From NCBI RefSeq assembly GCF_000152985.1, contig NZ_CH672395.1:2486461-2550460 (forward strand): a stretch of 64,000 nucleotides of DNA. The letters run 5' to 3'. Positions within the stretch are counted from its first letter, which is position 1. Each line of letters starts with the position of its first letter. The notes under the pieces are model-generated. The model ran no database searches. It was not told where the DNA came from and worked only from the letters and a program-made list of their open reading frames with translations. This DNA is from Leeuwenhoekiella blandensis MED217. GTDB lineage: Bacteria; Bacteroidota; Bacteroidia; Flavobacteriales; Flavobacteriaceae. Made by a program: the position numbers and the translations under genes. Positions 18,398-28,800 of the stretch are shown piece after piece.

Positions 18398-19570
18398 ATG
18401 ACCGATAACAAAGTCCAAATTTTTGACACGACGCTTAGAGACGGGGAGCAAGTCCCGGGCTGTAAATTAGACACACAACAAAAGCTAATTATCGCAGAAC
18501 GTCTCGACCTGCTGGGTGTTGATGTTATTGAGGCCGGTTTCCCTATTTCTAGCCCCGGTGATTTTAAATCTGTTGAAGAAATTGCGCGTTTGGTTAAAAA
18601 CGCCACGGTGTGTGGTCTTACCCGTGCCGTAAAAAAAGATATTGAAGTTGCTGCCGAAGCCTTAAAATATGCGGTTAAGCCACGTATTCACACAGGAATT
18701 GGTACCAGCGACTCACACATTAAATACAAGTTTAAGTCCAATCGTGAGGACATTATTAAACGTGCTTACGATGCTGTTGCTTATGCTAAAACATTTGTTG
18801 AAGATGTAGAGTTTTATGCAGAAGACGCTGGCCGTACCGATAATGAGTATCTGGCGCGTGTTTGTGAGGCTGCAGTAAAAGCAGGTGCAACAGTACTTAA
18901 CATTCCTGATACCACAGGATATTGCTTACCTGAAGAATACGGAGCAAAAATGAAATACCTTATGGAAAACGTTAAAGGTATTGATAAAGCCATTCTATCT
19001 TGCCACTGTCATAATGATCTGGGCCTTGCAACTGCCAACTCTATTGCCGGTGTGGTCAATGGTGCGCGCCAGATAGAATGTACTATAAACGGAATTGGTG
19101 AACGTGCTGGTAACACAGCGCTTGAAGAAGTGGTGATGATCTTGCGTCAACATCGAGATTTAGGCCTTGACACCAACATCAATTCACGTCTACTTTGGGA
19201 TACCAGTAAAATGGTGAGTGACAAAATGGGAATGCCGGTACAACCTAACAAAGCAGTTGTGGGCTCTAACGCCTTTGCTCATAGCTCGGGTATTCACCAA
19301 GATGGTGTGATCAAAAATCGGGAGACTTACGAAATTATGGATCCTGAAGAAGTTGGTGTTACCGAAAGCGCCATCATTCTTACCGCGCGTAGCGGTCGTG
19401 CTGCCTTAGCCTACCGTTCTAAAAAAGTAGGGTATGAATTAACCAAGCTTCAGTTAGATGATGTTTATGAGGTCTTTCTTAAATTTGCCGATAAGCAGAA
19501 AGAAATTCATGATGAAGACATTCATGAAATTATGAAAGAGGCAAAAATTCAGACACAAGTCGAAGCATAA
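18398..19570 (+). CDS. leuA: 2-isopropylmalate synthase, short form without regulatory domain
   Basis: 390 residues. It condenses acetyl-CoA with 2-ketoisovalerate, the first committed step to leucine. The TIM-barrel begins [13 protein letters not shown], and metal ligands lie in [12 protein letters not shown]. The linker has [10 protein letters not shown]. The chain ends at about 390, so the roughly 120-residue C-terminal leucine-binding LeuA domain present in E. coli-type enzymes (about 520 residues) is absent. Feedback inhibition by leucine would have to be lost or work otherwise. A homocitrate or citramalate synthase could look similar, but the leuCDB genes that follow support LeuA. A terminator separates it from leuC. 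Confidence 0.9.
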   Translation: MTDNKVQIFDTTLRDGEQVPGCKLDTQQKLIIAERLDLLGVDVIEAGFPISSPGDFKSVEEIARLVKNATVCGLTRAVKKDIEVAAEALKYAVKPRIHTGIGTSDSHIKYKFKSNREDIIKRAYDAVAYAKTFVEDVEFYAEDAGRTDNEYLARVCEAAVKAGATVLNIPDTTGYCLPEEYGAKMKYLMENVKGIDKAILSCHCHNDLGLATANSIAGVVNGARQIECTINGIGERAGNTALEEVVMILRQHRDLGLDTNINSRLLWDTSKMVSDKMGMPVQPNKAVVGSNAFAHSSGIHQDGVIKNRETYEIMDPEEVGVTESAIILTARSGRAALAYRSKKVGYELTKLQLDDVYEVFLKFADKQKEIHDEDIHEIMKEAKIQTQVEA

Positions 19571-19595
19571 CACATTATAAATTAAACTATTAAAT

Positions 19596-19626
19596 AAGGA
19601 TTCTTGAATTAGAATCCTTATTTTTT
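19596..19626 (+). terminator. Intrinsic terminator between leuA and leuC
   Basis: aaggattct, loop tgaatt, agaatcctt, followed by a T-run (19620-19626). The perfect 9-bp stem with T tract lies 40 bases before leuC. It would end or lower leuA transcription into leuCDB, so leuCDB may have its own promoter or depend on readthrough. Confidence 0.8.
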
Positions 19627-19665
19627 CATATAATCTAAGTGTTCTTAGGAACCAATTAAATTAAA

Positions 19666-21051
19666 ATGGCAGGAAAAACCCTATTTGATAAAGTCTGGGA
19701 TGCACACGTGGTTGACACGGTGCCTAATGGACCACAAGTACTTTATATTGACAAACACCTTATTCACGAGGTTACTAGTCCGCAAGCTTTTTCAGAATTA
19801 GAAGAACGCGGCATACCTGTAGCGCGCCCGGATCAAATCGTGGCGACCGCAGACCACAACACGCCAACCGTAGATCAACACTTGCCGGTGCGTGATGTAT
19901 TATCAAGAAATCAGCTGAAACAACTTTCAGAAAACTGTGAAAAGCACGGGATCACGCTTTATGGTCTTGGTCACAAATACAACGGAATCGTGCACGTAAT
20001 GGCTCCCGAATTAGGAATCACCCAACCGGGAATGACGATGGTTTGTGGAGATAGCCACACCTCTACTCACGGTGCTTTTGGTACGATCGCTTTTGGTATT
20101 GGTACCAGCCAGGTTGCTCAGGTTTTTGCGAGTCAGTGTTTATTACTGACTAAGCCAAAAAGTCTACGGGTAAACGTAAATGGAAAATTAAAACCCAACG
20201 TACTTCCTAAAGATGTAATTCTTTATGTGATCTCCAAAATCGGTACCAACGCTGGTACAGGCTATTTCTGTGAGTATGCAGGAAATGTCTTTGAAGAAAT
20301 GTCTATGGAAGGCCGTATGACGGTTTGTAATATGAGTATTGAAATGGGTGCGCGAGGCGGAATGATCGCTCCAGACCAGACTACTTTTGACTACGTTCAA
20401 GGTCGTGAGTTCGCTCCGGAAAGTGCAGAGTGGGAAGAAAAATTGGCCTACTGGAAAACGCTTCCTACTGATGACGATGCGGTTTTTGATAAAGAATACT
20501 CATTTGATGCAGAAGACATCGAGCCAATGGTTACTTACGGTACAAACCCGGGAATGGGAATTAAAGTTACCGGAACCATTCCAGATAAAGAGGATGTAAA
20601 TCTAGATAAGGCACTCGCTTATATGAACTTTAAAAAGGGAGAAAGCCTTATTGATAAACCTATCAATTATGTATTTATTGGTAGTTGTACCAACTCTCGT
20701 ATTGAGGATTTCCGCATTGCGGCAGATTTTGTAAAAGGAAAACAAAAAGCACCAAATGTAAACGCTTGGTTAGTTCCGGGATCACAGCAAGTAGCTAAGC
20801 AACTTATTGAAGAAGGATTAGATAAAGTCTTTACTGAAGCTGGTTTTGCATTGAGACAGCCCGGTTGTTCTGCTTGTTTAGCGATGAACGATGATAAAAT
20901 TCCGGAAGGTGAATATTGCGTTTCTACTTCAAACCGAAACTTTGAAGGACGACAAGGACAAGGCGCACGTACGATTTTAGCGAGTCCGCTTATGGCCGCT
21001 GCAACCGCCGTAGCCGGAAAAATTACAGACATTACAAAACAATTAAACTAG
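19666..21051 (+). CDS. leuC: 3-isopropylmalate dehydratase large subunit
   Basis: 461 residues of the aconitase superfamily. With LeuD it isomerises 2-isopropylmalate to 3-isopropylmalate. The cluster cysteines are visible in I-G-S-C-T-N-S-R and in [12 protein letters not shown], giving a [4Fe-4S] site. Other family motifs are [14 protein letters not shown] and F-D-Y-V-Q-G-R. The stop is followed directly by the leuD ATG (no spacer), which suggests coupled translation of the two subunits. Confidence 0.97.
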   Translation: MAGKTLFDKVWDAHVVDTVPNGPQVLYIDKHLIHEVTSPQAFSELEERGIPVARPDQIVATADHNTPTVDQHLPVRDVLSRNQLKQLSENCEKHGITLYGLGHKYNGIVHVMAPELGITQPGMTMVCGDSHTSTHGAFGTIAFGIGTSQVAQVFASQCLLLTKPKSLRVNVNGKLKPNVLPKDVILYVISKIGTNAGTGYFCEYAGNVFEEMSMEGRMTVCNMSIEMGARGGMIAPDQTTFDYVQGREFAPESAEWEEKLAYWKTLPTDDDAVFDKEYSFDAEDIEPMVTYGTNPGMGIKVTGTIPDKEDVNLDKALAYMNFKKGESLIDKPINYVFIGSCTNSRIEDFRIAADFVKGKQKAPNVNAWLVPGSQQVAKQLIEEGLDKVFTEAGFALRQPGCSACLAMNDDKIPEGEYCVSTSNRNFEGRQGQGARTILASPLMAAATAVAGKITDITKQLN

Positions 21052-21636
21052 ATGGAAAAGTTTACAAAACTTACCGATACGGCTGTTCCGTTACCTATTG
21101 AAAATATAGATACAGACCAGATCATACCTGCGCGCTTCTTAAAATCTACCGACAAAAAAGGCTTTGGCGATAATGTTTTTAGAGATTGGAGATTTGATCA
21201 AAAAGGAGAAAAGAACGAAGATTTTGTTTTAAATGATCCTACGTATAGCGGTCCTATTTTGGTTGCCGGAGATAACTTTGGTTGCGGTTCAAGTAGAGAA
21301 CATGCGGCTTGGGCGATTGCAGGATATGGTTTTAAAGTAGTGATTAGTAGTTTTTTTGCAGATATTTTTAAAGGAAATGCACTCAATAACGGTATTCTTC
21401 CTATTCAGGTAACTCCGGAATATCTAAAAGAACTTTTAGCACTTGTTACCGAAAAGCCTGACACAAAACTCACCATCGATCTAGAAAACCAATTATTGAG
21501 TACCCCTGCGGGCAAACTTGAGTTTGAGATCGATCCGTATAAAAAAGTTTGTATGATCAATGGATATGACGACATTGATTTCTTAATCAGTAAAAAAGAA
21601 AAAATAGAAGCTTTTGAGCAAGAGCGCAGCTTCTAA
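21052..21636 (+). CDS. leuD: 3-isopropylmalate dehydratase small subunit
   Basis: 194 residues, the usual length of the swivelling domain. Motifs: [13 protein letters not shown] and [13 protein letters not shown], which supply the catalytic loop and substrate contacts. It forms the heterodimer with LeuC. The gene begins one base after the leuC stop and is 23 bases before leuB. Confidence 0.97.
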   Translation: MEKFTKLTDTAVPLPIENIDTDQIIPARFLKSTDKKGFGDNVFRDWRFDQKGEKNEDFVLNDPTYSGPILVAGDNFGCGSSREHAAWAIAGYGFKVVISSFFADIFKGNALNNGILPIQVTPEYLKELLALVTEKPDTKLTIDLENQLLSTPAGKLEFEIDPYKKVCMINGYDDIDFLISKKEKIEAFEQERSF

Positions 21637-21659
21637 TTTGAAAACATAAAGCAGCACTT

Positions 21660-22775
21660 ATGAAATTTAACATAGCACTTTTAGCAGGAGACGGTATTGG
21701 ACCAGAAGTTACAGAACAAGCTGTAAAAACTCTTGATGCCATTGCAGACGTCTACAACCATACTTTTAAATTCAACAAAGCGCTTGTAGGTGCTTGCGCT
21801 ATTGATGAAACGGGAGACCCACTTCCTGAAGATACGATCAAGTTGTGTCAGGAAAGTGACGCGGTACTTTTTGGTGCTATTGGTCACCCAAAATACGACA
21901 ACGATCCTTCAGCAAAAGTGAGACCTGAACAAGGTTTATTAAAGCTGCGTAAGTCGCTTGGTTTATTCTGTAATATTAGACCGGTAAAAGCATACGAGCG
22001 TTTAATCGAAAATTCTCCTTTGAAAAAAGAGATCATCAGCGGGACCGATATTTCTATCTATCGTGAGCTGACCGGCGGGATTTATTTTGGTGATAAGCAT
22101 ATAAGCGAAGACGGACAAGTAGCTAGCGATGGCTGCTCGTATTCTGTAGAAGAAATCACGCGTATTGCACACCTAGCGTTTAAAGAAGCACAAAACCGAA
22201 GAAAAAAATTAACGCTTGTAGATAAGGCTAACGTATTAGAAACTTCGCGTTTATGGCGTAAAACCGTTACCGAGATCGCTAAGGAATATGAGGATGTAGA
22301 ACTCGACTTTTTATTTGTAGACAATGCAGCGATGCAAATGATCTTAAATCCAAGTCAGTTTGATGTGATCTTAACCGAAAATCTTTTTGGAGATATCATT
22401 TCTGATGAAGCATCGGTAATTGGTGGTTCTATCGGGCTATTGGCTTCTGCATCTATCGGAAGCACTGTAGGAATGTTTGAGCCTATTCACGGTTCGTTCC
22501 CGCAAGCAACCGGTAAAAATATTGCTAACCCGCTTGCTTCTATCCTTTCTGCGGCAATGATGTTGCGCCATTTGGATCTTCACAAAGAAGCAGATGCTAT
22601 TGAGAAAGCTGTCGAAAAGTCTTTAGAATTAGGCATCACTACTGGCGATATCAATCCTAAAAAACCATATAGCACCACAAAAGTAGGTGACTTTATTGCT
22701 GACTACATCACACATCCTGAAGATTCTAATCGTAATTTTAGAAACATTCACGCGGGACAAAGCACGATTATCTAG
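21660..22775 (+). CDS. leuB: 3-isopropylmalate dehydrogenase
   Basis: 371 residues of the decarboxylating isocitrate/isopropylmalate dehydrogenase family. It oxidises 3-isopropylmalate to 2-oxoisocaproate with NAD+. Motifs: L-L-A-G-D-G-I-G-P-E-V, R-E-L-T-G-G-I-Y-F-G, N-L-F-G-D-I-I-S-D-E-A (Mg ligands) and E-P-I-H-G-S-F-P (NAD site). Last gene of leuCDB; a good terminator follows. Confidence 0.97.
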   Translation: MKFNIALLAGDGIGPEVTEQAVKTLDAIADVYNHTFKFNKALVGACAIDETGDPLPEDTIKLCQESDAVLFGAIGHPKYDNDPSAKVRPEQGLLKLRKSLGLFCNIRPVKAYERLIENSPLKKEIISGTDISIYRELTGGIYFGDKHISEDGQVASDGCSYSVEEITRIAHLAFKEAQNRRKKLTLVDKANVLETSRLWRKTVTEIAKEYEDVELDFLFVDNAAMQMILNPSQFDVILTENLFGDIISDEASVIGGSIGLLASASIGSTVGMFEPIHGSFPQATGKNIANPLASILSAAMMLRHLDLHKEADAIEKAVEKSLELGITTGDINPKKPYSTTKVGDFIADYITHPEDSNRNFRNIHAGQSTII

Positions 22776-22826
22776 GGATAGATTTTAGATATTAGACATT
22801 AGATTCTAGACCTGAGATTTTAGAAT
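22776..22826. repeat. Low-complexity TTAGA-type repeats after leuB
   Basis: Several imperfect copies of ttagat/ttagac separated by a few bases (gattttagatattagacattagattctag in part). It looks like a simple sequence expansion or a fragment of an intergenic repeat, directly before the terminator. Confidence 0.3.
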
Positions 22827-22856
22827 AAAAAAGCGACCTTTTGGGTCGCTTTTTTT
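22827..22856. terminator. Intrinsic terminator after leuB
   Basis: A-run plus agcgacc, loop ttttg, ggtcgct plus T-run; the symmetric runs allow use from both sides. It serves leuB and the convergent SRPBCC gene. Confidence 0.85.
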
Positions 22857-22876
22857 ATGTTTTAATTTTCAGTTTT

Positions 22877-23404
22877 CTAACTATCCTCAAGAATTTCCTT
22901 TAGATTTTTGAGTCCGGCTTCAAAGTCTTTGCCTACCATTTTATCCATACTCATAAAATGACTCACGATCGTAAACGGAAAATTATATTTCCCGCTAAAA
23001 CCCCAGGCGACGTTGGTGATACCGGGATTAGGTGTGCTCACCGCCAACCACGCATCGCTGGTACTTTTCATAGGTTTAATAAACCGCAACTGACTTTCAA
23101 TACGTTTACCGGGAATAATCCCTGTGATCTCTTGTTCGCCGCTTCCTACCTCTTTATTTCCATCCCATTTTGAGATGAATCCTACGGTACCGTCGACACC
23201 CTCATAGGATTTATTCATATCGGGATCTTTTCGATTCCACGGGGACCATTGATCTTGATTTTTTAAATACTTCAAATATTCAAAAATCTTATCTGCAGGT
23301 TTTTGAATATTAATATCACGCTTAACAACGTATTGCTTCTTAGCTGTCACATGCAGAATAGCGATTAAACCCAAAATTGCGACGAGGATATAAACGAATA
23401 ACAT
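22877..23404 (-). CDS. SRPBCC-domain (polyketide-cyclase-like) membrane-anchored protein
   Basis: 175 residues. A hydrophobic N-terminal segment (V-Y-I-L-V-A-I-L-G-L-I-A-I-L, residues 4-18) anchors it; the remainder has the START/SRPBCC fold pattern, with V-V-K-R-D-I-N-I-Q-K-P-A-D-K-I-F-E-Y-L, W-S-P-W-N, and a long C-terminal helix ending F-E-A-G-L-K-N-L-K-E-I-L. Such domains bind hydrophobic small molecules. The ligand and role are unknown. It stands alone between leuB and the DUF2236-type gene. Confidence 0.8.
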   Translation of the reverse strand: MLFVYILVAILGLIAILHVTAKKQYVVKRDINIQKPADKIFEYLKYLKNQDQWSPWNRKDPDMNKSYEGVDGTVGFISKWDGNKEVGSGEQEITGIIPGKRIESQLRFIKPMKSTSDAWLAVSTPNPGITNVAWGFSGKYNFPFTIVSHFMSMDKMVGKDFEAGLKNLKEILEDS

Positions 23405-23469
23405 ATTAAATTGTTTGAGGTTGCTACAGACTAAAGTAGAGAAATTTTAAATGTAATTCTCAATCTTTT

Positions 23470-24231
23470 TTAAACAACCACCTCCAGAGCTGCAATTTCC
23501 TTTTTATAGCTTTTGGGTAATAAAACTGCTTTTACAAGCACGTCGGCCTTTAGGAATCTACTTAACTTATAAAGCGGAATAAATCCTGTTAACCAAGAAA
23601 ACGAACGCATGCTCAACAATTGGCGTACACGTTGGGGCACAAGTAGTTTTTGGGCTTCGATTAAGAAGAAATACCGCGCACTTCCCAAATGCTTTTTAAA
23701 CTGTTTAAACAGATCTTTAGTGTATTTACTATTCTTTAAATCCTGCTGAATGTGTTGCTCCCGCTGTTCAAGCCAATCGGTATACTTTGGTTGGAGCTCT
23801 TTTAATTTCATTTGAACTCCGAAACGATAAAAAACATCATAAACCTCCTGTTTTTCTTCAGCAGAAAGTTTGCGCTCCAACAACTCAAAAGCCGCTATCG
23901 AGTAATGAATAAGCATAAACAAAACATCTCGATAGGCCCAATCGGGTATCGCACCACCCCTATTCTGCTCTACCGACTTATGAATATGGTAGATAGAATC
24001 TATGGTTTTGAGCGCGTATTGCTCTTCAGCAAAAATGATTTTTCTCGCATAAGTCACCGTTGAAAATAACCGGCCTAAAGGATCTGCCGGAAGTTTCCCG
24101 GTAAAATACAACCAGTCTACAGCTTTATTCAATGCAAATTCTGCAGCCGCCCCGGCAAAAATTAAAAGAACCGTATCGCTTTTACCCCAAATGGTTCTTA
24201 CTATAGAATCCTGTTTTACAAACTGCTTCAT
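23470..24231 (-). CDS. Oxygenase MpaB-family (DUF2236) protein
   Basis: 253 residues, mostly helical. Segments such as L-L-I-F-A-G-A-A-A-E-F-A-L, D-W-L-Y-F-T-G-K-L-P-A-D-P, and I-P-D-W-A-Y-R-D-V-L-F-M-L are typical of the DUF2236 / MpaB family. The family includes heme-binding latex-clearing oxygenases and fungal MpaB. Conserved histidines (H-I-H-K-S and I-H-Y-S-I) could ligate heme, but this cannot be confirmed by reading. The substrate is unknown. The gene appears monocistronic. Confidence 0.75.
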   Translation of the reverse strand: MKQFVKQDSIVRTIWGKSDTVLLIFAGAAAEFALNKAVDWLYFTGKLPADPLGRLFSTVTYARKIIFAEEQYALKTIDSIYHIHKSVEQNRGGAIPDWAYRDVLFMLIHYSIAAFELLERKLSAEEKQEVYDVFYRFGVQMKLKELQPKYTDWLEQREQHIQQDLKNSKYTKDLFKQFKKHLGSARYFFLIEAQKLLVPQRVRQLLSMRSFSWLTGFIPLYKLSRFLKADVLVKAVLLPKSYKKEIAALEVVV

Positions 24232-24320
24232 CGCTATCGCTGTTAGATACTAAAGTAACGAAAGTAAAGTATAATTCAATTCTAAAACTCTGAAGCAATT
24301 TTAGAAAGCGAATTCAGCAT

Positions 24321-24350
24321 ATAGCATCCTTTTGGCGGTGCCAAAAAAAA
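24321..24350 (+). repeat. TTGGCGGYGCCAA repeat, copy B
   Basis: Core ttggcggtgccaa at 24332-24344, preceded by ccttt and followed by an A-run that leads into the terminator stem. It shares the core, but less of the flank, with copies A and C. Confidence 0.55.
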
Positions 24351-24379
24351 CCGCCCGGGACATCACCACCGGGCGGTTT
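24348..24379 (-). terminator. Intrinsic terminator after the RND efflux operon
   Basis: aaaccgcccgg, ten-base loop, ccgggcggttt: a very GC-rich stem whose A-run reads as the T tract on the minus strand. It ends the leftward efflux operon. Confidence 0.8.
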
Positions 24380-24442
24380 CTAGTTTGCACGCTTCCGATA
24401 TCAAGAAGAAGCTATGCAAACAACCTCAACACTAACTAATTC

Positions 24443-25894
24443 TTAGTTCCAGCCGCCACCTAGCGCCTGGTACATATGCACATACGCATTCATTTGAGCC
24501 ATTTTGGTCTCTACAAGTTCAAAGTTTGACTCCAATGCATCACGCTGGGTCATCAATACTTCCATATAATCTGCCCTTGCTGATGAAAACAACTGACTAG
24601 AAATATTAACCGAACGATTAAGCGCATCTACTTCTTGAGCTTTGAGCTCATAGCTTTTCTCCAGATTATCTACTTTAGAAAGTTGGTTTGCAACCTCTAT
24701 ATAAGCGTTAAGCACGGTACGCTCATAATCATAAACTGCCTGAATCTGTTTTGCATTGGCACTTGCATAAGCCGCTTTGATCTCATTTCTGTTGATCAAA
24801 GGTGCTGTAAGTTCGCCGGCAATAGAATACAACAGCGACTCTGGAGTATCTAATAAATATTTAGGATTAAAAGCTTCAAAACCTACTCCTGCTGAAATTC
24901 CTAAGGAAGGATAAAAACGTGCCTTAGCTACTTTTACATTAAGCTTTGCAGCTTCAAGAGCAAGTTCGGCTTGCTTTACGTCTGTACGATTTTCTAAAAG
25001 CTGAGCAGGAATTCCTGCACGTATGGCTTTTGGCTTCATCATTAAAAGATCATCAGTACTACGCTGCACGTGTTGCGGAAAACGCCCAACTAAAAAGTTG
25101 ATTCGGTTTTCTGCTTCAATAATGCGCTGCTGAATGTCAAATTGCAAACTCTTGGTATGCAACACCTCTGCTTCAAATTTACTTACCGCAAGACCGGTTG
25201 CGCGTGCAGCCTCTTTCTGAAGTCTTACAATACGATATGCATTGCTCTGAATTTCAATATTTCGGTTTACGATCGCCAGTTGATTGTCTAAAGCTAAAAG
25301 TTCGTAATAGCTTTCAGCGATTTCACCTACAAGTTGTGTAACCATAAAATTTCGACCTTCAACACTTGACAGATAATTGAACACCGCTGCTTTTTTTGCG
25401 TTGCGCAGTTTTTTCCAAATATCTAACTCCCAAGTCGCGTGCAAACCAAATTGATAATTGGGCAAAGGCTCAGGAAACTCAACACCTTCTTTAATATCGG
25501 TGTTGGCATCGTTTGCTCCTTGACTGGTATATCTACCTACCTTTTCAGTTTCAGCTGCAGCACCAAAGCCTACAAATGGTAAATACTCTCCTTTTTTAGC
25601 CTTAATCTCTGCCTGAGAAATCGCAATCTCTTGAAGCATAATGTTAAGCTCCTGATTGTTTACTAAGGCCGAATCTATAAGCGTAGTAAGGTATGAATCT
25701 GTAAAATACTCCTTCCATTGAATAAGAGCAGTATTGGTCGTATCTGTACTGCTGGTATTTGTGAAGTTTTGAGGGAGGTCTTTTAAATCGATCTCCCGCT
25801 CTACTAGACTGGGTGCTTTACAGGCAGAAAATGCCAGTAACACACACACTACTGCAGTATGAATAAATCGGGTTTTATTTATCTTCTTGATCAT
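24443..25894 (-). CDS. RND efflux outer-membrane factor (TolC/OprM-type lipoprotein)
   Basis: 483 residues. A lipobox (A-F-S-A-C, Cys at about 25) indicates an outer-membrane lipoprotein, as in OprM/NodT. Two TolC-type repeats follow, each with long coiled-coil hairpins (for example V-G-R-Y-T-S and L-E-L-D-I-W-K-K-L-R-N-A-K-K-A-A, then A-E-L-A-L-E-A-A-K-L-N-V-K-V-A-K-A). It forms the trimeric exit channel of the pump encoded just upstream. Its start overlaps the end of the RND pump gene by 20 bases, so translation is coupled. Confidence 0.93.
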   Translation of the reverse strand: MIKKINKTRFIHTAVVCVLLAFSACKAPSLVEREIDLKDLPQNFTNTSSTDTTNTALIQWKEYFTDSYLTTLIDSALVNNQELNIMLQEIAISQAEIKAKKGEYLPFVGFGAAAETEKVGRYTSQGANDANTDIKEGVEFPEPLPNYQFGLHATWELDIWKKLRNAKKAAVFNYLSSVEGRNFMVTQLVGEIAESYYELLALDNQLAIVNRNIEIQSNAYRIVRLQKEAARATGLAVSKFEAEVLHTKSLQFDIQQRIIEAENRINFLVGRFPQHVQRSTDDLLMMKPKAIRAGIPAQLLENRTDVKQAELALEAAKLNVKVAKARFYPSLGISAGVGFEAFNPKYLLDTPESLLYSIAGELTAPLINRNEIKAAYASANAKQIQAVYDYERTVLNAYIEVANQLSKVDNLEKSYELKAQEVDALNRSVNISSQLFSSARADYMEVLMTQRDALESNFELVETKMAQMNAYVHMYQALGGGWN

Positions 25895-28800
25895 CTTCTT
25901 CTGAATTTGAAAAACTATCTATTTCGTGAACAAAGCCCTCTGTTAAAGAACCGTCTTCTTCATCTCTAATTAACTTCTTACCATCTGCCAAAGAACCAAA
26001 TATGAAGTACAATCCGGGTACGATAATCACCCCGAAAATAGTACCGAATAACATTCCGCCTAAGGCTGAAGCACCAATGGTATGGTTACCAATTGCCCCC
26101 GCTCCTGAAGCTAATAGCAACGGAATCAAACCGGCGATAAAGGCAAACGAAGTCATTAAAATAGGTCTGAAACGCACCTTTGCACCTTCTATCGCAGCAT
26201 CGAGTATCGTGGCGCCCTGAGAGCGTTTTAATACTGCAAATTCTACAATAAGCACGGCATTTTTACCCAGAAGACCTACTAACATTATGAGACCAATTTG
26301 GGCATAAATGTCATTTTGTAGTCCCATCATTTTAAGCACCATAAACGAACCAAACACCCCAACCGGAAGCGAGAACACTACCGATAACGGAATGATAAAG
26401 GATTCGTACTGTGCAGCTAAAACAAAGTACACAAAGACTAGTACAATCAAGAAAATATAAACAGACTCATTACCGCGGTTAGCCTCGTCATAAGAAAGAC
26501 CTTCCCAGCCAATGTCATATCCTTTAGGTAAGGTTGTAGCCGCTACTTCACGTATGGCTTCAATCGCGTCTGCTGTCGTATATCCGGGAGCCGGAAGACC
26601 GCGTATTGCCGCAGAATTATACATATTGAAACGCGTTACCTCGTTAGGCCCCTGTGTTTTTTTCAAGGTCATAAATGCCGAATACGGAACCATTTCGCCA
26701 TCCTCATTCTTCACAAACATATTGAGCACATCTGAAGGTAATCTTCTGAATTTAGGATCAGACTGCACATATACCTTAAAGAAGCGACCAAACTTAATAA
26801 AGCCTTGCTCGTAGGTACTACCTATCATAATGTTCAGGTTTTCCATAGCTTTCCCAATAGAAACACCTTTTTGCATGGCAAGATCATTATTGAATTCGAG
26901 TTCATATTGCGGATAATTTGCCGCAAAGAAGGTAAATACACCGGTGAGCTCTTTACGCTCTTTTAAATGATCTACAAACTCTTGGTTCACCTTATCAAAA
27001 TCTTGATAATCGGTTTCCGTATTCTCATCTAATAAACGCATTGAGAATCCACCAGAAGAACCAAAACCAGGAATGGCAGGTGGTTCAAAAAATTCAATTA
27101 CAGCACCTAGTCCTTTTGATTTCTCCTCAAGCTCTTCCATAATTTCGGTCACATCGTGCTCACGTTCAGACCAAGGTTTTAAGTTGATCAAACATGTACC
27201 GGCGTTAGAACCACGACCTTCGGTCATAATCTCATAACCTGCAAGCGAAGAAACCGACTCGATCCCATCAACTTCTTCAGCGATTTTCTGAAGTTCAAGC
27301 GAGACTTTATTAGTTCGCTCTAAAGTTGCTCCCGGAGGAGTCTGAATGATCGCATAGATCGTACCTTGATCTTCACTAGGAATAAAACCTGAAGGAAGCA
27401 TCTGACTTTCTATAAAAACACCAATACAGAAAGCGATCAAAATTCCGAAGGTTAACCATCTTCTGCTTACGATACGCTTCAGTATCGCAACGTATTTACC
27501 GGTGAGTTTATCAAAACCACTGTTGAATTTATCCAGCGCACGTGTAAAGAGGTTGCGCTTCTTCTCTTTTCCGTGGTTGTTCTTCAAAAGCATTGCACAC
27601 AATACCGGCGTCAACGTCAACGCGATCAATGCTGAAATCACAATGGAACTCGCCATAGTAATAGAGAACTGTCTATAGAACGTACCAACGGGACCAGACA
27701 TAAAAGATATAGGTAAGAATACCGAAACCATTACACCGGTAATCGCGATAATCGCCCCACTGATCTCTCCTAAAACTTGTTTAACTGCTCGATACGGCGA
27801 GATATGCGGATGCTCTTCAAACTTGGCGTGCACCGCCTCGACGACGACAATTGCATCATCGACCACAATACCAATGGCCAGTACCAATGCAAAGAGTGTC
27901 ACCATATTTATCGAAATCCCGAAGAACTGAATAACAAAGAATGCCCCAATTAAAGAGACTGGCACGGCTATAATAGGGATAAGCGTAGAGCGCCAGTCAC
28001 CTAAGAAAATAAACACTACTAGTGCTACTAAAATAAAGGCATCACGTAAGGTGTCTATTACCTGTTCTATAGAAGAATCTAAGAATTTAGAAACGTCATA
28101 ACTGATTTTGTAATCCATTCCCGGAGGGAAATCAGCACGCATTTCTTCAAGCTTTTCTTTTACTTCATCAATAACGTCACTGGCGTTACTTCCGTAGTTT
28201 TGCTTCAATACGATCGCCGCAGAAGGGTGACCATCTAAGTTGGAGTAGATATCAAAGAATTCACTTCCTAATTCTACTTTACCAATATCTTTTAGGCGAA
28301 TGCTTTCACCTTCAGAGTTTGCTCTAATAATGATATTTTCATATTGCTCAGGCTCATTATAACGGCCTTTATAAGTCAACACATATTCTAAAGATTGTGC
28401 TTCTATACCAGAACTTCTTCCCAATCGCCCGGGACGTCCCACGATACTTTGCTCCTGCATCGCTTCCATCACTTCATCAACTGAGACATCATACGCACGC
28501 ATACGATCTGGATTTAACCAAACACGCATTGCGTATCTACGGCTTCCTAAAATTTGAGAACGTGCAACCCCTTTTAGACGGTTGATCTCAGGAATCATTT
28601 TTACGTTGGCATAGTTGTACAGAAATTTTTCATCCATACTTTTTTCCTTAGAATACAGGTTCACATACATCAACATACTAGGCTGTATGGGTGTAATCAC
28701 TACCCCTTCTCGCTGAACCAACTCGGGCAAGAGGGGCATAACCTGGTCAACCCTGGTCTTGACCCTCACCACAGCTTGGTTAGGATCTGTACCGGGTTCA

